This document shows positions 7,481 through 20,487 of a DNA stretch of 64,000 bases, one piece after another. The number at the start of each line of letters is the position of its first letter. Position 1 is the stretch's first letter. The stretch comes from Rhizobiaceae bacterium (GTDB lineage Bacteria; Pseudomonadota; Alphaproteobacteria; Rhizobiales; Rhizobiaceae). The notes under the pieces were generated by a model. That model did no database searches. It saw only the letters and a list, made by a program, of their open reading frames with translations, and had not been told where the DNA came from. The DNA lies in the NCBI GenBank assembly GCA_016742175.1, contig JACVCH010000014.1, forward strand, positions 1 through 64,000, in the 5' to 3' direction. The position numbers and the translations under genes are program-made.

Positions 7481-9202
7481 CTACTCCGGCACCCATTCGA
7501 CGCCGCCGGAATGGGTCACCGCGCCCTCCTTGGCGGGACCGACGACGGCGGCGTATTTTTCGAAGAGGCCGCCGAGCCTGCGCGCATCCGGCGCCACCCA
7601 TGCAGCGCGTCGCGTTTCGAGCTCGGCCTCGTCGACGAGGAGATCGATGGTCTGCTTCGCACCGTCGATGCGGATCACGTCGCCATCCCTGACCAGCGCG
7701 ATCGGTCCGCCGACGGCGGCTTCCGGCCCGGCATAGCCGATGCACATGCCGCGCGTCGCGCCCGAGAACCGGCCATCCGTGATGAGCGCGACCTTCTCGC
7801 CCATGCCCTGGCCGTAGATCAGCGCGGTGACGCCGAGCATCTCGCGCATGCCCGGACCGCCGCGCGGACCTTCGTTGCGGATGATGATGACCGAGCCTTC
7901 CTTGTAGGAGCGGTCGCGCACGACCTTCATGCAGTCTTCCTCGTTCTCGAAGACATGCGCCGGGCCTTCGAAAACGAGCGATTTCAGACCCGCGACCTTC
8001 AGGAGCGCCCCGTCCGGGCAGAGATTGCCGCGCAGGACGACGACGCCGCCCGTCGCCATGATCTCGCGGCCCTTCTCGCGCACGACTTCGCCGTCCGGCG
8101 CGCCGTAGTCCTTCAGCGCCTCCTCCAGCGTCGTGCCTTCGATCGTCAGGCAGTCGCCGTGGAGATGGCCGCCGTCGAGCAGCGCCTTCATGATGACCGG
8201 GACGCCGCCGATCTCGTAGACGTCCTTGGCGACGAAGCGCCCGCCGGGTTTCAGGTCGGCGATCAGCGGCGTGCGCGCGAAGACATCCGCCACGTCGTCG
8301 AGCGTGAATTTGATGCCGGCCTCGTGGCCGATCGCCGGAATGTGGAGGCCGAGATTGGTCGAGCCGCCCGTCGCGGCGACGAGCGCGGTGGCGTTTTCGA
8401 GGCTCTTGCGGGTGACGAGATCGCGCGGCAGCGGGCCGTCATTCATCAAGACCTGCATCGCCAGCCGCCCGACGCGCCGCGCGAGCGCATCGCGCTCCGA
8501 ATAGACCGCCGGAACCATGGACGAGCCCAGCGGGGCGAAGCCCAGCACCTCGGAGACCATGCCCATCGTGTTCGCCGTGAACTGACCGCCGCAGGCGCCC
8601 GCCGTCGGCAGGCAGACCTGTTCCATCCGGTCGAGATCCTCCTGCGTCCACGTTCCCGCCATCACGCCGCCGACCGCCTCGTAGGCGTCGAGCATGGTCA
8701 CGTCCCGGCCTTTGAACCGGCCCGGCATCGCCGAGCCGCCATAGAGGAAGACGGACGGAATATTGAGCCGCGTCAGGCCCATGATGACGCCCGGCGAGGT
8801 CTTGTCGCAGCCGCCGAAGCCGACCAGCGCATCGTAGCAATGGGCGCGAACGACGGCCTCGATGGAATCGGCGATGATCTCGCGCGAGATGAGCGAGAAC
8901 TTCATGCCCTGGTGGTTCATCGAGAACCCGTCGGACACCGAAATCGTGTTGAAGGCGATCGGCGTGCCTTCCGCCTCGCGCACGCCGGCCTTCGCCTGTT
9001 CCATCTGCCGCGCGATGGTGAGGTTGCAGGGCGTCACTTCCGACGACGGCCCGACGATGCCCACGAAGGGCTGCGCGATGTCCTTGTCGTCATGGCCAAG
9101 CCCGCGCATGAAGGCGCGGTGCGGGGTGCGGTCGAGCCCTTCCATCGTGATGCGCGAGCGCAGGCGCCTGGCCGGCTTCGGATTGGAAGAGCTCTGGTCC
9201 AT
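7481..9202 (-). CDS. IlvD/Edd-family dehydratase (dihydroxy-acid or sugar-acid dehydratase)
   Basis: 573-aa Fe-S dehydratase. The three cluster cysteines of the family are visible: Cys59 (E-V-T-P-C-N), Cys132 (G-G-C-D-K-T) and Cys204 (G-A-C-G-G). G-G-S-T-N and G-G-R-F-V-A-K-D also match. Members act either as dihydroxy-acid dehydratase in branched-chain amino acid synthesis or as aldonate dehydratases. Because it heads a TRAP/sugar-acid operon rather than an ilv operon, a catabolic aldonate dehydratase is favoured, though IlvD cannot be excluded. ATG 9202 is used; upstream in-frame codons lie in the promoter region. Confidence 0.85.
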   Translation of the reverse strand: MDQSSSNPKPARRLRSRITMEGLDRTPHRAFMRGLGHDDKDIAQPFVGIVGPSSEVTPCNLTIARQMEQAKAGVREAEGTPIAFNTISVSDGFSMNHQGMKFSLISREIIADSIEAVVRAHCYDALVGFGGCDKTSPGVIMGLTRLNIPSVFLYGGSAMPGRFKGRDVTMLDAYEAVGGVMAGTWTQEDLDRMEQVCLPTAGACGGQFTANTMGMVSEVLGFAPLGSSMVPAVYSERDALARRVGRLAMQVLMNDGPLPRDLVTRKSLENATALVAATGGSTNLGLHIPAIGHEAGIKFTLDDVADVFARTPLIADLKPGGRFVAKDVYEIGGVPVIMKALLDGGHLHGDCLTIEGTTLEEALKDYGAPDGEVVREKGREIMATGGVVVLRGNLCPDGALLKVAGLKSLVFEGPAHVFENEEDCMKVVRDRSYKEGSVIIIRNEGPRGGPGMREMLGVTALIYGQGMGEKVALITDGRFSGATRGMCIGYAGPEAAVGGPIALVRDGDVIRIDGAKQTIDLLVDEAELETRRAAWVAPDARRLGGLFEKYAAVVGPAKEGAVTHSGGVEWVPE

Positions 9203-9351
9203 AGATGCCCGCTGCGGATGCTTGATGTGTAAACTAGTTTGGTATCGAACCATTCCCCAAGGGGAGTGTCAAACGGACTTCGCGCGCAGGAGAGCCACTT
9301 GTCCACATCGCTGCAAACGGAACGGCGCATCCGCTCTCGCGTTGGCCGACC
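9203..9351. promoter_or_regulatory. Divergent control region with three palindromes
   Basis: This gap separates the dehydratase operon (minus) from N-formylglutamate amidohydrolase (plus). It carries AAACTAGTTT (9231-9240, perfect), TGGT-5-ACCA (9240-9252) and TCCCCAAGGGGA (9254-9265, perfect) in direct succession. The TGGTnnnnnACCA form resembles operators of GntR/LacI-type regulators of sugar-acid genes. No regulator gene of those families lies in the neighbouring operon, so the protein would have to be encoded elsewhere. Confidence 0.5.
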
Positions 9352-10244
9352 ATGACCGAAGATCAGAACGCCCAATCCATCAAGGACCATGAAAAGCTCG
9401 CCGCCGAGCCGATGGAGCCTTCCGCCCCACCGGAGCCCGTCAGCGTCATCGGGCCGCGCGAGCCCGCGCCGCTCGTCTTCGATGCGCCGCATAGCGGGCG
9501 GCACTATCCGGAGGATTTCGGGCACGTCGCCGGCATCGAGCTTCTGATGGGCGGCGAGGACCGTTTCGTCGACGAGCTCTTCGCCGACGCGCCCGACCAT
9601 GGCGCGACCTACCTCGTCGCCAATTTCGCGCGCACTTACATCGACCCGAACCGCCGCCTGTCCGACATCGACGTGATGCTGCTCGACGGCGACTGGCACG
9701 AGACGCCCGAGCCGACGATCATGAGCGAGCGCGGCGTCGGCCTCGTCTTCCGGCTGATCGGGAACGGGACGTCGATCTACGACCGCCGCTTGAGCGCCGC
9801 GGACATCACCAACAGGATCGAGCGCTACTGGCGGCCCTATCACGAGTGCCTCGGCGCCATGATCGATCGAACCGTCGCGCGCTTCGGCGTCTGCTACCAT
9901 CTCGACTGTCATTCGATGATGCCGGTCGGCAATGAACTCGCGCCCGACCCCGGACGCGACCGCGCCGACTTCGTGCTCGGCGATCTCGACGGCACGACCT
10001 GCGAGGCGGGCTTCACCCGGCTCGTCGCGGAGACTCTGGAAGGGCTCGGCTATTCCGTCGCGGTCAACGATCCCTACAAGGGCGCGCTGATCGTCGAGCG
10101 CTACGGCGCGCCGGACAAGGGCGTCCACAGTCTGCAGATCGAGATCAACCGCAAGCTCTACATGAACCTCGAGACGCTGGAACGCAGCGCCGGGTTCGAA
10201 CCGCTGCGCGCCGATCTCACGAAGCTGGCGGCTGCGATCGCGGC

Positions 10245-14006
<3,762 letters not shown>

Positions 14007-14037
14007 CCTGCTCTCCTTCGTCAGTCGTCGATTGCTC

Positions 14038-14057
14038 ACATAAAGATATGTTTATGT
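14038..14057. promoter_or_regulatory. Palindromic operator candidate upstream of metH
   Basis: ACATAAA (14038-14044), a 6-nt centre GATATG, then TTTATGT (14051-14057): perfect 7-bp arms. It lies 32 bp upstream of the chosen metH start in an otherwise GC-rich region. From memory its shape resembles operators of ArsR-family methionine-cycle regulators (SahR/SamR type). That link is inference. Confidence 0.55.
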
Positions 14058-14076
14058 CAACATTATCGACTGCACC

Positions 14077-14096
14077 TTGAATTAATTGAACGTTCG
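14077..14096. promoter_or_regulatory. AT-rich site with GAACGTTC palindrome ahead of the TetR gene
   Basis: AATTAATT (14080-14087) is followed directly by the perfect palindrome GAACGTTC (14088-14095), 26 bp before the TetR-family start codon. Autoregulation through this site is plausible for a TetR repressor that heads its own operon. No experimental support can be read from sequence. Confidence 0.4.
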
Positions 14097-14121
14097 TTTT
14101 ATTAAGGTGACCGGAGGAATT

Positions 14122-14721
14122 ATGGCCCGCACCATCGGATCGGACGGAGAGCGCACGGAGGCTGCATTGCGCGATGCGGCGCTGCGCCTCATCGCGCGCC
14201 ACGGCTACGAGGCCGTCTCGATGCGCAGGCTCGCCGACGAGGTGGGCGTGCAGGCGGCCGCGCTCTATCGCTACTTTCCGACCAAGGAAGACCTGCTCTT
14301 CACACTGATGCGCGAGCATATGGAAGAACTGGTCGCGAGCTGGGCCGGGCTCTCCGATGCCGAAGCCGATCCGCGCGACCAGCTTTCCGCTTTCGTGCGC
14401 AACCATATCGCCTTTCATCTGGCGCGGCGCAGTTCGACGCATGTCAACAATCTGGAGCTGCGCAGCCTTGCACCCGAGCGCCTGCGCCGGATCGTCGCGC
14501 TGCGCGAGGCTTATGAGAAGGAGCTGCGCGCCATCCTGCAACGCGGCGCCGACGCGCGCGTTTTCGATGTCGAGGACGCCGCGCTCGTCGCCATGGCGAT
14601 CATCCAGATGATCACCGGCGTCATCGTCTGGTTCCGCCCCGACGAGCGGCTGAGCATCGACGACGTGACCGAACGCTATCTGACCATGACCCTGCGCCTT
14701 GCCGGCGCCAACGAGACCTGA
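14122..14721 (+). CDS. TetR-family transcriptional regulator of the leucine/isovalerate operon
   Basis: 199-aa protein with an N-terminal TetR helix-turn-helix at about residues 10-57 (A-A-L-R-L-I-A-R-H-G-Y-E-A-V-S then A-L-Y-R-Y-F-P-T-K-E) and an all-helical ligand domain. ATG 14122 has GGAGGA (14113-14118) ahead of it; an upstream in-frame start is weaker. The ivd start is only 15 bp after the stop, so it is probably co-transcribed with isovaleryl-CoA dehydrogenase and senses an acyl-CoA intermediate. LiuQ-type TetR regulators control such genes in other proteobacteria, but orthology is not demonstrated. Confidence 0.88.
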   Translation: MARTIGSDGERTEAALRDAALRLIARHGYEAVSMRRLADEVGVQAAALYRYFPTKEDLLFTLMREHMEELVASWAGLSDAEADPRDQLSAFVRNHIAFHLARRSSTHVNNLELRSLAPERLRRIVALREAYEKELRAILQRGADARVFDVEDAALVAMAIIQMITGVIVWFRPDERLSIDDVTERYLTMTLRLAGANET

Positions 14722-14736
14722 CCAGGGAGACCCAGC

Positions 14737-15900
14737 ATGTACGACCAGACGATGAAGTTCGGCCATGGCGAGGACATCGACGCGCTGCGCGAGACCGTGC
14801 GGCGCTTCGCGCAGGACCGGATCGCGCCGATCGCCTCCGAGATCGACTCGTCGAACGAATTCCCGAACCATCTTTGGCAGGAGATGGGCGCGCTCGGCCT
14901 TCTCGGCATCACCGCCGATCCCGACTTCGGCGGCTCCGGAATGGGCTATCTCGCGCATGTGGTCGCACTGGAGGAAATCAGCCGCGCCTCCGCCTCGGTC
15001 GGCCTGTCCTACGGCGCGCATTCCAACCTTTGCGTCAACCAGATCAATCGCTGGGCCAATGCCGAGCAGAAGGCGAAGTATCTGCCCGCGCTCTGCTCGG
15101 GCGAGGCCATCGGTGCGCTGGCCATGTCGGAATCGGGCTCAGGCTCGGACGTCGTCTCGATGCGGCTGCGCGCCGAAAAGCGCAACGACCGCTACGTCCT
15201 CAACGGCACCAAGATGTGGATCACCAACGGCCCCGACGCCAACACCATGGTCATCTACGCCAAGACCGATCCGGAACGGCATTCGCGCGGCATCACGGCC
15301 TTCATAGTCGAACGCGCGTTCAAGGGCTTTTCGGTCGCGCAGAAGCTCGACAAGCTCGGCATGCGCGGCTCCAACACCGGCGAGCTCGTTTTCGAGAATG
15401 TCGAGGTGCCGTTCGAGAACGTGCTCGGCGAGGAAGGGCGCGGCGTCGAGGTTCTGATGTCGGGCCTCGACTATGAGCGCGCGGTGCTCGCCGGCGGGCC
15501 GCTCGGCCTGATGGCGGCCTGCATGGACGTCGCCGTGCCCTATGTCCACGAGCGCAAGCAGTTCGGCCAGCCGATCGGCGAATTCCAGCTCGTCCAGGCC
15601 AAGCTCGCCGACATGTATGCCAACATGAACGCCGCCCGCTCCTACGTGTACGCCGTCGCGCAAGCGTGCGACCGCGGCGAGGTCACGCGCAAAGATGCGG
15701 CCGGCTGCGTGCTGTTCTCGGCGGAGAAGGCGACGCAGTCGGCCCTCGACGCACTGCAGCTTCTCGGCGGCAACGGCTACATCAACGAATATCCGACCGG
15801 CCGCCTCCTGCGCGACGCCAAGCTCTACGAGATCGGCGCCGGCACCAGCGAAATCCGCCGCTGGCTGATCGGCCGCGAGATCGTCGGCGAGAGCAACTGA
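14737..15900 (+). CDS. ivd: Isovaleryl-CoA dehydrogenase
   Basis: 387-aa acyl-CoA dehydrogenase oxidising isovaleryl-CoA to 3-methylcrotonyl-CoA in leucine degradation. Electrons pass via ETF to the ETF-quinone oxidoreductase at 29.9-31.6 kb. Specificity is supported by the catalytic Glu247 in [13 protein letters not shown], the position used by IVD rather than the later position of most acyl-CoA dehydrogenases. Also visible are [14 protein letters not shown] and Q-L-L-G-G-N-G-Y. It follows the TetR gene closely and precedes mccB. Confidence 0.95.
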   Translation: MYDQTMKFGHGEDIDALRETVRRFAQDRIAPIASEIDSSNEFPNHLWQEMGALGLLGITADPDFGGSGMGYLAHVVALEEISRASASVGLSYGAHSNLCVNQINRWANAEQKAKYLPALCSGEAIGALAMSESGSGSDVVSMRLRAEKRNDRYVLNGTKMWITNGPDANTMVIYAKTDPERHSRGITAFIVERAFKGFSVAQKLDKLGMRGSNTGELVFENVEVPFENVLGEEGRGVEVLMSGLDYERAVLAGGPLGLMAACMDVAVPYVHERKQFGQPIGEFQLVQAKLADMYANMNAARSYVYAVAQACDRGEVTRKDAAGCVLFSAEKATQSALDALQLLGGNGYINEYPTGRLLRDAKLYEIGAGTSEIRRWLIGREIVGESN

Positions 15901-15922
15901 CGCGATCGCATCGACGCGATTG

Positions 15923-15953
15923 GCCGAAGCTGCGATAGTCGCGCCGCTTCGGC
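15923..15953 (+). terminator. Two-tier hairpin between ivd and mccB
   Basis: GCCGAAGC (15923-15930) pairs with GCTTCGGC (15946-15953), enclosing an inner GCGA/TCGC stem (15932-15935 with 15939-15942). A loose T-rich stretch follows. It may be a partial terminator or processing site that lowers mccB expression relative to ivd. Confidence 0.45.
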
Positions 15954-16004
15954 TGATTTGCGTTTTCCCCCGATCAGCCCCTACTGAGAACGACAGAGAC
16001 GGAC

Positions 16005-17612
16005 ATGCCCGCCATCCAATCCCAGATTTCGACCTCCTCCGACGCCTTCAAGGCCAATGAAGTGACGATGCGCGGGCTGGTCGACCAGATGCGCGAAAAG
16101 GCCGAGACCGTTTCGGCCGGCGGACCGCAGGAAGCGCGCGAGCGTCACGTCTCGCGCGGCAAGCTTCTGCCGCGCGACCGGCTGGCGCAGCTTCTCGACA
16201 CCGGCGCGCCCTTCCTCGAGATCGGCCAGTTCGCCGCAAGCGGGATGTATGGCGGCGAGATCGCGTCGGCCGGCCTGATCGCCGGCATCGGACGCGTCGA
16301 GGGGCGCGAGGTGATGGTCATCGTCAATGACGCCACCGTGAAGGGCGGGACCTATTATCCACTGACGGTCAAGAAGCATCTGCGGGCGCAGGAGATCGCG
16401 CTCGAGAACAATCTGCCCTGCATTTATCTCGTCGATTCGGGCGGCGCGAACCTGCCGAACCAGGACGAGGTCTTCCCCGACCGCGATCATTTCGGCCGCA
16501 TCTTCTACAACCAGGCGAACATGTCGGCGGCCGGCATTCCGCAGATCGCCTGCGTCATGGGTTCGTGCACGGCGGGCGGCGCCTACGTGCCGGCGATGTC
16601 GGACGAGACCGTCATGGTCAAGAAGCAGGCGACGATCTTCCTCGGCGGCCCTCCGCTGGTGAAGGCTGCGACCGGCGAGGTCGTCTCGGCGGAAGACCTT
16701 GGCGGCGCCGACCTCCACACGCGCGAATCCGGCGTGGCCGACCACTATGCCGTCGATGATGCCCACGCGCTGGCGATCGTTCGGCGGATCGTGAAGAACC
16801 TCAATCGCAAGAAGCACTTGGCGCTCGACATTCGCGAACCGATTCCGCCGGTTCACGCGCCGGAAGAGATTTACGGCCTCATCCCGCAGGACACGCGCCA
16901 GCCCTATGACGTGCGCGAGGTGATCGCGCGGGTGGTCGACGGCTCGGAGTTCGACGAGTTCAAGGCCAACTACGGCACGACGCTGATCACCGGCTTCGCC
17001 CATCTGTATGGGATGCCGGTCGGCATCATCGCCAACAATGGCGTCCTCTTCTCCGAAAGCGCGGTCAAGGGTGCGCATTTCATCGAGCTTTGCTGCCAGC
17101 GCAAGATCCCGCTCGTCTTCCTGCAGAACATCACCGGCTTCATGGTCGGGCGCAAATACGAGGCCGGCGGCATCGCCAAGGACGGCGCCAAGCTGGTCAC
17201 CGCGGTTGCCACCGCCAAGGTGCCGAAGGTGACGATGATCATCGGCGGCTCGTTCGGCGCCGGCAATTACGGCATGTGCGGCCGCGCCTATTCGCCCCGC
17301 TTCCTCTGGATGTGGCCGAACGCCCGCATCTCCGTCATGGGCGGCGAGCAAGCGGCGACGGTTCTGTCTATCGTCAAGCGCGAGGGCATCGAGCGGCGCG
17401 GCGGGACGTGGAGCGCGGATGAGGAAGCGGCCTTCAAGAAGCCGATCCTCGACAAGTTCGAGCACGAAGGCCACCCGCTCTATTCCTCGGCCCGGATGTG
17501 GGACGACGGCATCATCGATCCGGCGAAGACGCGCGAGGTCCTGGCGCTTTCGCTGTCGGCCGCGCTGAATGCGCCGATCCCCGAGACCAAGTTCGGCGTT
17601 TTCCGCATGTGA
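16005..17612 (+). CDS. mccB: Methylcrotonyl-CoA carboxylase carboxyltransferase (beta) subunit
   Basis: 535-aa acyl-CoA carboxyltransferase. It moves the carboxyl group from carboxybiotin on the alpha subunit to 3-methylcrotonyl-CoA. Length and the blocks R-G-K-L-L-P-R-D-R (N-terminal), [22 protein letters not shown], and [10 protein letters not shown] with [13 protein letters not shown] in the C-terminal half are typical of MCC rather than propionyl-CoA carboxylase. The matching alpha subunit is at 20488, separated by a PQQ-dehydrogenase gene. Confidence 0.95.
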   Translation: MPAIQSQISTSSDAFKANEVTMRGLVDQMREKAETVSAGGPQEARERHVSRGKLLPRDRLAQLLDTGAPFLEIGQFAASGMYGGEIASAGLIAGIGRVEGREVMVIVNDATVKGGTYYPLTVKKHLRAQEIALENNLPCIYLVDSGGANLPNQDEVFPDRDHFGRIFYNQANMSAAGIPQIACVMGSCTAGGAYVPAMSDETVMVKKQATIFLGGPPLVKAATGEVVSAEDLGGADLHTRESGVADHYAVDDAHALAIVRRIVKNLNRKKHLALDIREPIPPVHAPEEIYGLIPQDTRQPYDVREVIARVVDGSEFDEFKANYGTTLITGFAHLYGMPVGIIANNGVLFSESAVKGAHFIELCCQRKIPLVFLQNITGFMVGRKYEAGGIAKDGAKLVTAVATAKVPKVTMIIGGSFGAGNYGMCGRAYSPRFLWMWPNARISVMGGEQAATVLSIVKREGIERRGGTWSADEEAAFKKPILDKFEHEGHPLYSSARMWDDGIIDPAKTREVLALSLSAALNAPIPETKFGVFRM

Positions 17613-17686
17613 TCGGTTCATTTTGCGGGAACCGGACGCGCCTTGGCACGTTCAGCCCTCGCGTGCCCTCCATCCGGAGCGCAGGC

Positions 17687-17706
17687 CGGCCGTCATCTGA
17701 CGGCCG
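17687..17706 (+). terminator. Hairpin downstream of mccB
   Basis: CGGCCGTCA (17687-17695) and TGACGGCCG (17698-17706) form a very GC-rich stem with a minimal loop. No T-run follows. Possible pause or processing site between mccB and the PQQ-dehydrogenase gene. Confidence 0.4.
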
Positions 17707-17764
17707 CAGGGGAGCCGACGCATCCACGTGGGCTTGAATTTCTCATTGCTCACCGGGGCCGGCA

Positions 17765-20410
17765 ATGTACCGCATCATTCTATCCGCAATCATCCTCCTG
17801 ATCGGCGTTGCGCTCGCCGGCCAGGGCGCCTGGCTCGCATCGCTCGGCGGCTCGTGGTTCTACGTGGTCATGGGCGTCGGCCTGATCGTCGCCGCCGGCC
17901 TCTTGTGGGACCGCCGCCCGTTCGGTCTTACGGTCTATGCAGTGACGCTTCTCGTCACTCTGGTCTGGGCGATCTGGGAATCCGGCTTCGACTGGTGGGC
18001 GCTGTCGGCGCGCGGCAGCCTGCTCGTCGCGCTCGGCATCCTGCTTCTCCTGCCTCCGATGATCCGCGCGATGCACCAGCCGGGCCAGCCGAAGGCTGTC
18101 TACGGCCCCAACAGCGCGACGCTCGCCGGTGCGCTTCTCGTCAGCGGCCTCGTCGCAGCCTTCGCCATCTGGCAGGAGCCGCGCGACATGGCGACCGGCA
18201 CGTTCCCCGCCGAGCAGATGGCCGGGCTCGTTCCCTATGAAAGCGATGTCGACGAGGGCGAATGGGTCGCCTATGGCCGCACCGCCGCCGGCCAGCGCTA
18301 TTCGCCGCTTGCCGACATCACGCCCGACAACGTGGCCAATCTCGAAGTCGCCTGGACCTACCGCACGGGCGAGGAGCGCGGCTCGGACGATCCGGGCGAA
18401 ACGACCTACGAGGTCACGCCCCTCGTCATCGACGACTTCATGTATGTCTGCACGCCCTTCGGCACGGTGATCGCGCTCGACCCCGTCACCGGCCAGGAGC
18501 GCTGGCGCTTCGACCCCGACCTGCAGCAGCCGCCGACCGAGACGACGCAGCACATGACCTGCCGCGGCGTCTCCTATTTCGACGGTTCGGCGAACCCGCC
18601 CGCCGCAGCCGAGGAACAGCAGGAAGCCGCCGAGGCACAACCCGCGACGCCCGTCGAGGGCGAAGACGCCGCCGCCGCAACGACGCCCGCTGCGCCGGCG
18701 CAGCCCGAGCCCGCCGCCGCGCCGCGCGAAGAATTGACCAACGAAGAACGCCTCGCGATGAGCGTCGAATCCGTCACGCGCGAGGCCGCGGGCGTCTTCC
18801 AGAACGTCGTCACCGGCCAGGCCGAAGCGGGCGCGGAAAATCCCGTCGTGCCGCGCAGCGACACGGACGGCTATGTCAACCAGGACGAAGCCTGCCTGCG
18901 CCGCCTGTTCGCTCCGGCCTCCGACGGCCGGCTGATCTCGATCAGCGCCGAGACGGGCGAAATCTGTCCCGGCTTCGGCGGCGAGGACGGGACGATCAAC
19001 CTGTGGCACAACATGCCGAACGTCACGCCCGGTTCGGTCTACACGACCTCCCCGCCGGTCGTGACCGCGTCGGTCGTCATCGTCGGCGGCGCCGTCAACG
19101 ACAATGATTCCACGACCTCCCCGTCCGGCGTCATTCGCGGCTACGATGTGTGGACCGGCGAGCTCCTGTGGAATTTCGACAGCAAGAACCCCGACGCGAC
19201 GCAGCCGATCGCCGAGGGCGAGACGTATGAAAACAACTCGCCCAACATGTGGAGCGTTGCGAGCTACGACCCGGCGCTCGACCTCGTCTACCTGCCGATG
19301 GGCAATGAGTCGCCGGACCAGTTCGGCGGCGCGCGCGGCGAGAACACCGAGCGCTTCTCCGCCTCGATCACCGCGCTGAACGCCTCGACAGGCGAAGTCG
19401 CCTGGGTGTTCCAGACGGTTCATCACGACATCTGGGACTATGACGTTCCCGCCCAGCCGGTTCTGGTCGACCTGACGATCGACGGGGACACGGTGCCCGC
19501 GCTCGTCGCGCCGACCAAGCAGGGCGACATCTTCGTACTCAACCGCGAGACCGGAGAGCCGGTGCACCCGGTCGAGGAAGTGGCCGTGCCGCAAGGCGCG
19601 GTCGGGGGCGACCAGACGGCACCTACCCAGCCGATGTCGTCCGTCTCCTTCGCGCCCGAGCCGCTGCGCGAACGCGACATGTGGGGCGCGACGCCGATCG
19701 ACCAGGCGGCCTGCCGCATCGCGTTCCGCCAGATGCGCTACGAGGGACGGTACACCCCGCCTTCCGAACAGGGCACGATCGTCTATCCGGGCAATTTCGG
19801 CGTCTTCAACTGGGGCTCGGTCGCGGTGGACCCGGAGCGCCAGATCATGTTCGGCATGCCGGTCTATCTCGCCTTCACCGTCAAGATGATCCCGCGCGAG
19901 GACGACACGACGCGCGTCGTGACCGGCGAGGGCGATCCGGTCTTCAACGAGAATTTCGGCGCGCCCTACGCGGCCGAGATGGGACCGTTCCTGTCGCCGA
20001 TCGGCATTCCCTGCCAGGAGCCGGCCTGGGGCACCATCGCCGGCGTCGACCTGACGACGGGCGAGACGGTCTACCAGCACGTCAACGGCACGGTCCGCGA
20101 CCTCTCGCCGATCCCGCTGCCGTTCAAGATGGGCGTTCCGGGCATTGGCGGACCGATCGTCACCAAGGGAGGGGTCGCGTTCCTCTCGGGCTCGCTCGAC
20201 TATTTCGTGCGCGCCTACGACCTCCAGACCGGCGCGGAAATCTGGCAGGACCGCCTGCCGGCAGGTGGACAGGCGACGCCCTCGACCTATCGCGGGGCTG
20301 ACGGCAACCAGTATTTGGTCGTCGTCGCCGGCGGCCACGGCTCGACCGGCACGCGCGCCGGCGACTACATCATCGCATACCGGCTGGGCGCAGCTTCGGC
20401 CTCGCAATGA
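17765..20410 (+). CDS. Membrane-bound PQQ-dependent dehydrogenase (glucose/quinate/shikimate family)
   Basis: 881-aa quinoprotein. Several hydrophobic helices in residues 1-135 anchor it in the inner membrane; the periplasmic eight-bladed PQQ domain follows. Family blocks include H-M-T-C-R-G-V-S-Y, H-H-D-I-W-D-Y-D-V-P-A-Q-P, F-N-W-G-S-V-A-V-D and G-G-P-I-V-T-K-G-G. Such enzymes oxidise aldoses or quinate/shikimate and reduce ubiquinone. Oddities are an Ala/Glu/Pro-rich insertion at about residues 277-370, far longer than the usual connector, and its position inside the leucine-degradation locus. No pqq biosynthesis genes are in the window. Substrate cannot be decided. Confidence 0.9.
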   Translation: MYRIILSAIILLIGVALAGQGAWLASLGGSWFYVVMGVGLIVAAGLLWDRRPFGLTVYAVTLLVTLVWAIWESGFDWWALSARGSLLVALGILLLLPPMIRAMHQPGQPKAVYGPNSATLAGALLVSGLVAAFAIWQEPRDMATGTFPAEQMAGLVPYESDVDEGEWVAYGRTAAGQRYSPLADITPDNVANLEVAWTYRTGEERGSDDPGETTYEVTPLVIDDFMYVCTPFGTVIALDPVTGQERWRFDPDLQQPPTETTQHMTCRGVSYFDGSANPPAAAEEQQEAAEAQPATPVEGEDAAAATTPAAPAQPEPAAAPREELTNEERLAMSVESVTREAAGVFQNVVTGQAEAGAENPVVPRSDTDGYVNQDEACLRRLFAPASDGRLISISAETGEICPGFGGEDGTINLWHNMPNVTPGSVYTTSPPVVTASVVIVGGAVNDNDSTTSPSGVIRGYDVWTGELLWNFDSKNPDATQPIAEGETYENNSPNMWSVASYDPALDLVYLPMGNESPDQFGGARGENTERFSASITALNASTGEVAWVFQTVHHDIWDYDVPAQPVLVDLTIDGDTVPALVAPTKQGDIFVLNRETGEPVHPVEEVAVPQGAVGGDQTAPTQPMSSVSFAPEPLRERDMWGATPIDQAACRIAFRQMRYEGRYTPPSEQGTIVYPGNFGVFNWGSVAVDPERQIMFGMPVYLAFTVKMIPREDDTTRVVTGEGDPVFNENFGAPYAAEMGPFLSPIGIPCQEPAWGTIAGVDLTTGETVYQHVNGTVRDLSPIPLPFKMGVPGIGGPIVTKGGVAFLSGSLDYFVRAYDLQTGAEIWQDRLPAGGQATPSTYRGADGNQYLVVVAGGHGSTGTRAGDYIIAYRLGAASASQ

Positions 20411-20437
20411 GGTGACGCCCAACCCCCGGGCGGCTAT

Positions 20438-20474
20438 AAGGCGGCGAAGCACGAGCGCTTCGCCGCCTTTTCGT
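20438..20474 (+). terminator. Strong intrinsic terminator between the PQQ dehydrogenase and mccA
   Basis: Perfect 13-bp arms (20438-20450 and 20457-20469) around a 6-nt loop, followed by TTCGTTTTC. The mccA Shine-Dalgarno (GGAGGA, 20479-20484) begins almost directly after the T-rich tail. It should stop most transcripts from the dehydrogenase, or act as an attenuator for mccA. Confidence 0.85.
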
Positions 20475-20487
20475 TTTCGGAGGACCC

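Noticed and set aside
7475-9232. 585-codon plus-strand frame antisense to the dehydratase
   Set aside because: Composition is of the antisense kind (Arg/Asp/Ala); the minus-strand dehydratase has all its motifs and cluster cysteines.
17780-20452. 890-codon minus-strand frame opposite the PQQ dehydrogenase
   Set aside because: Long by chance in high GC; no motif, no ribosome site, and the plus-strand protein is a recognised quinoprotein.
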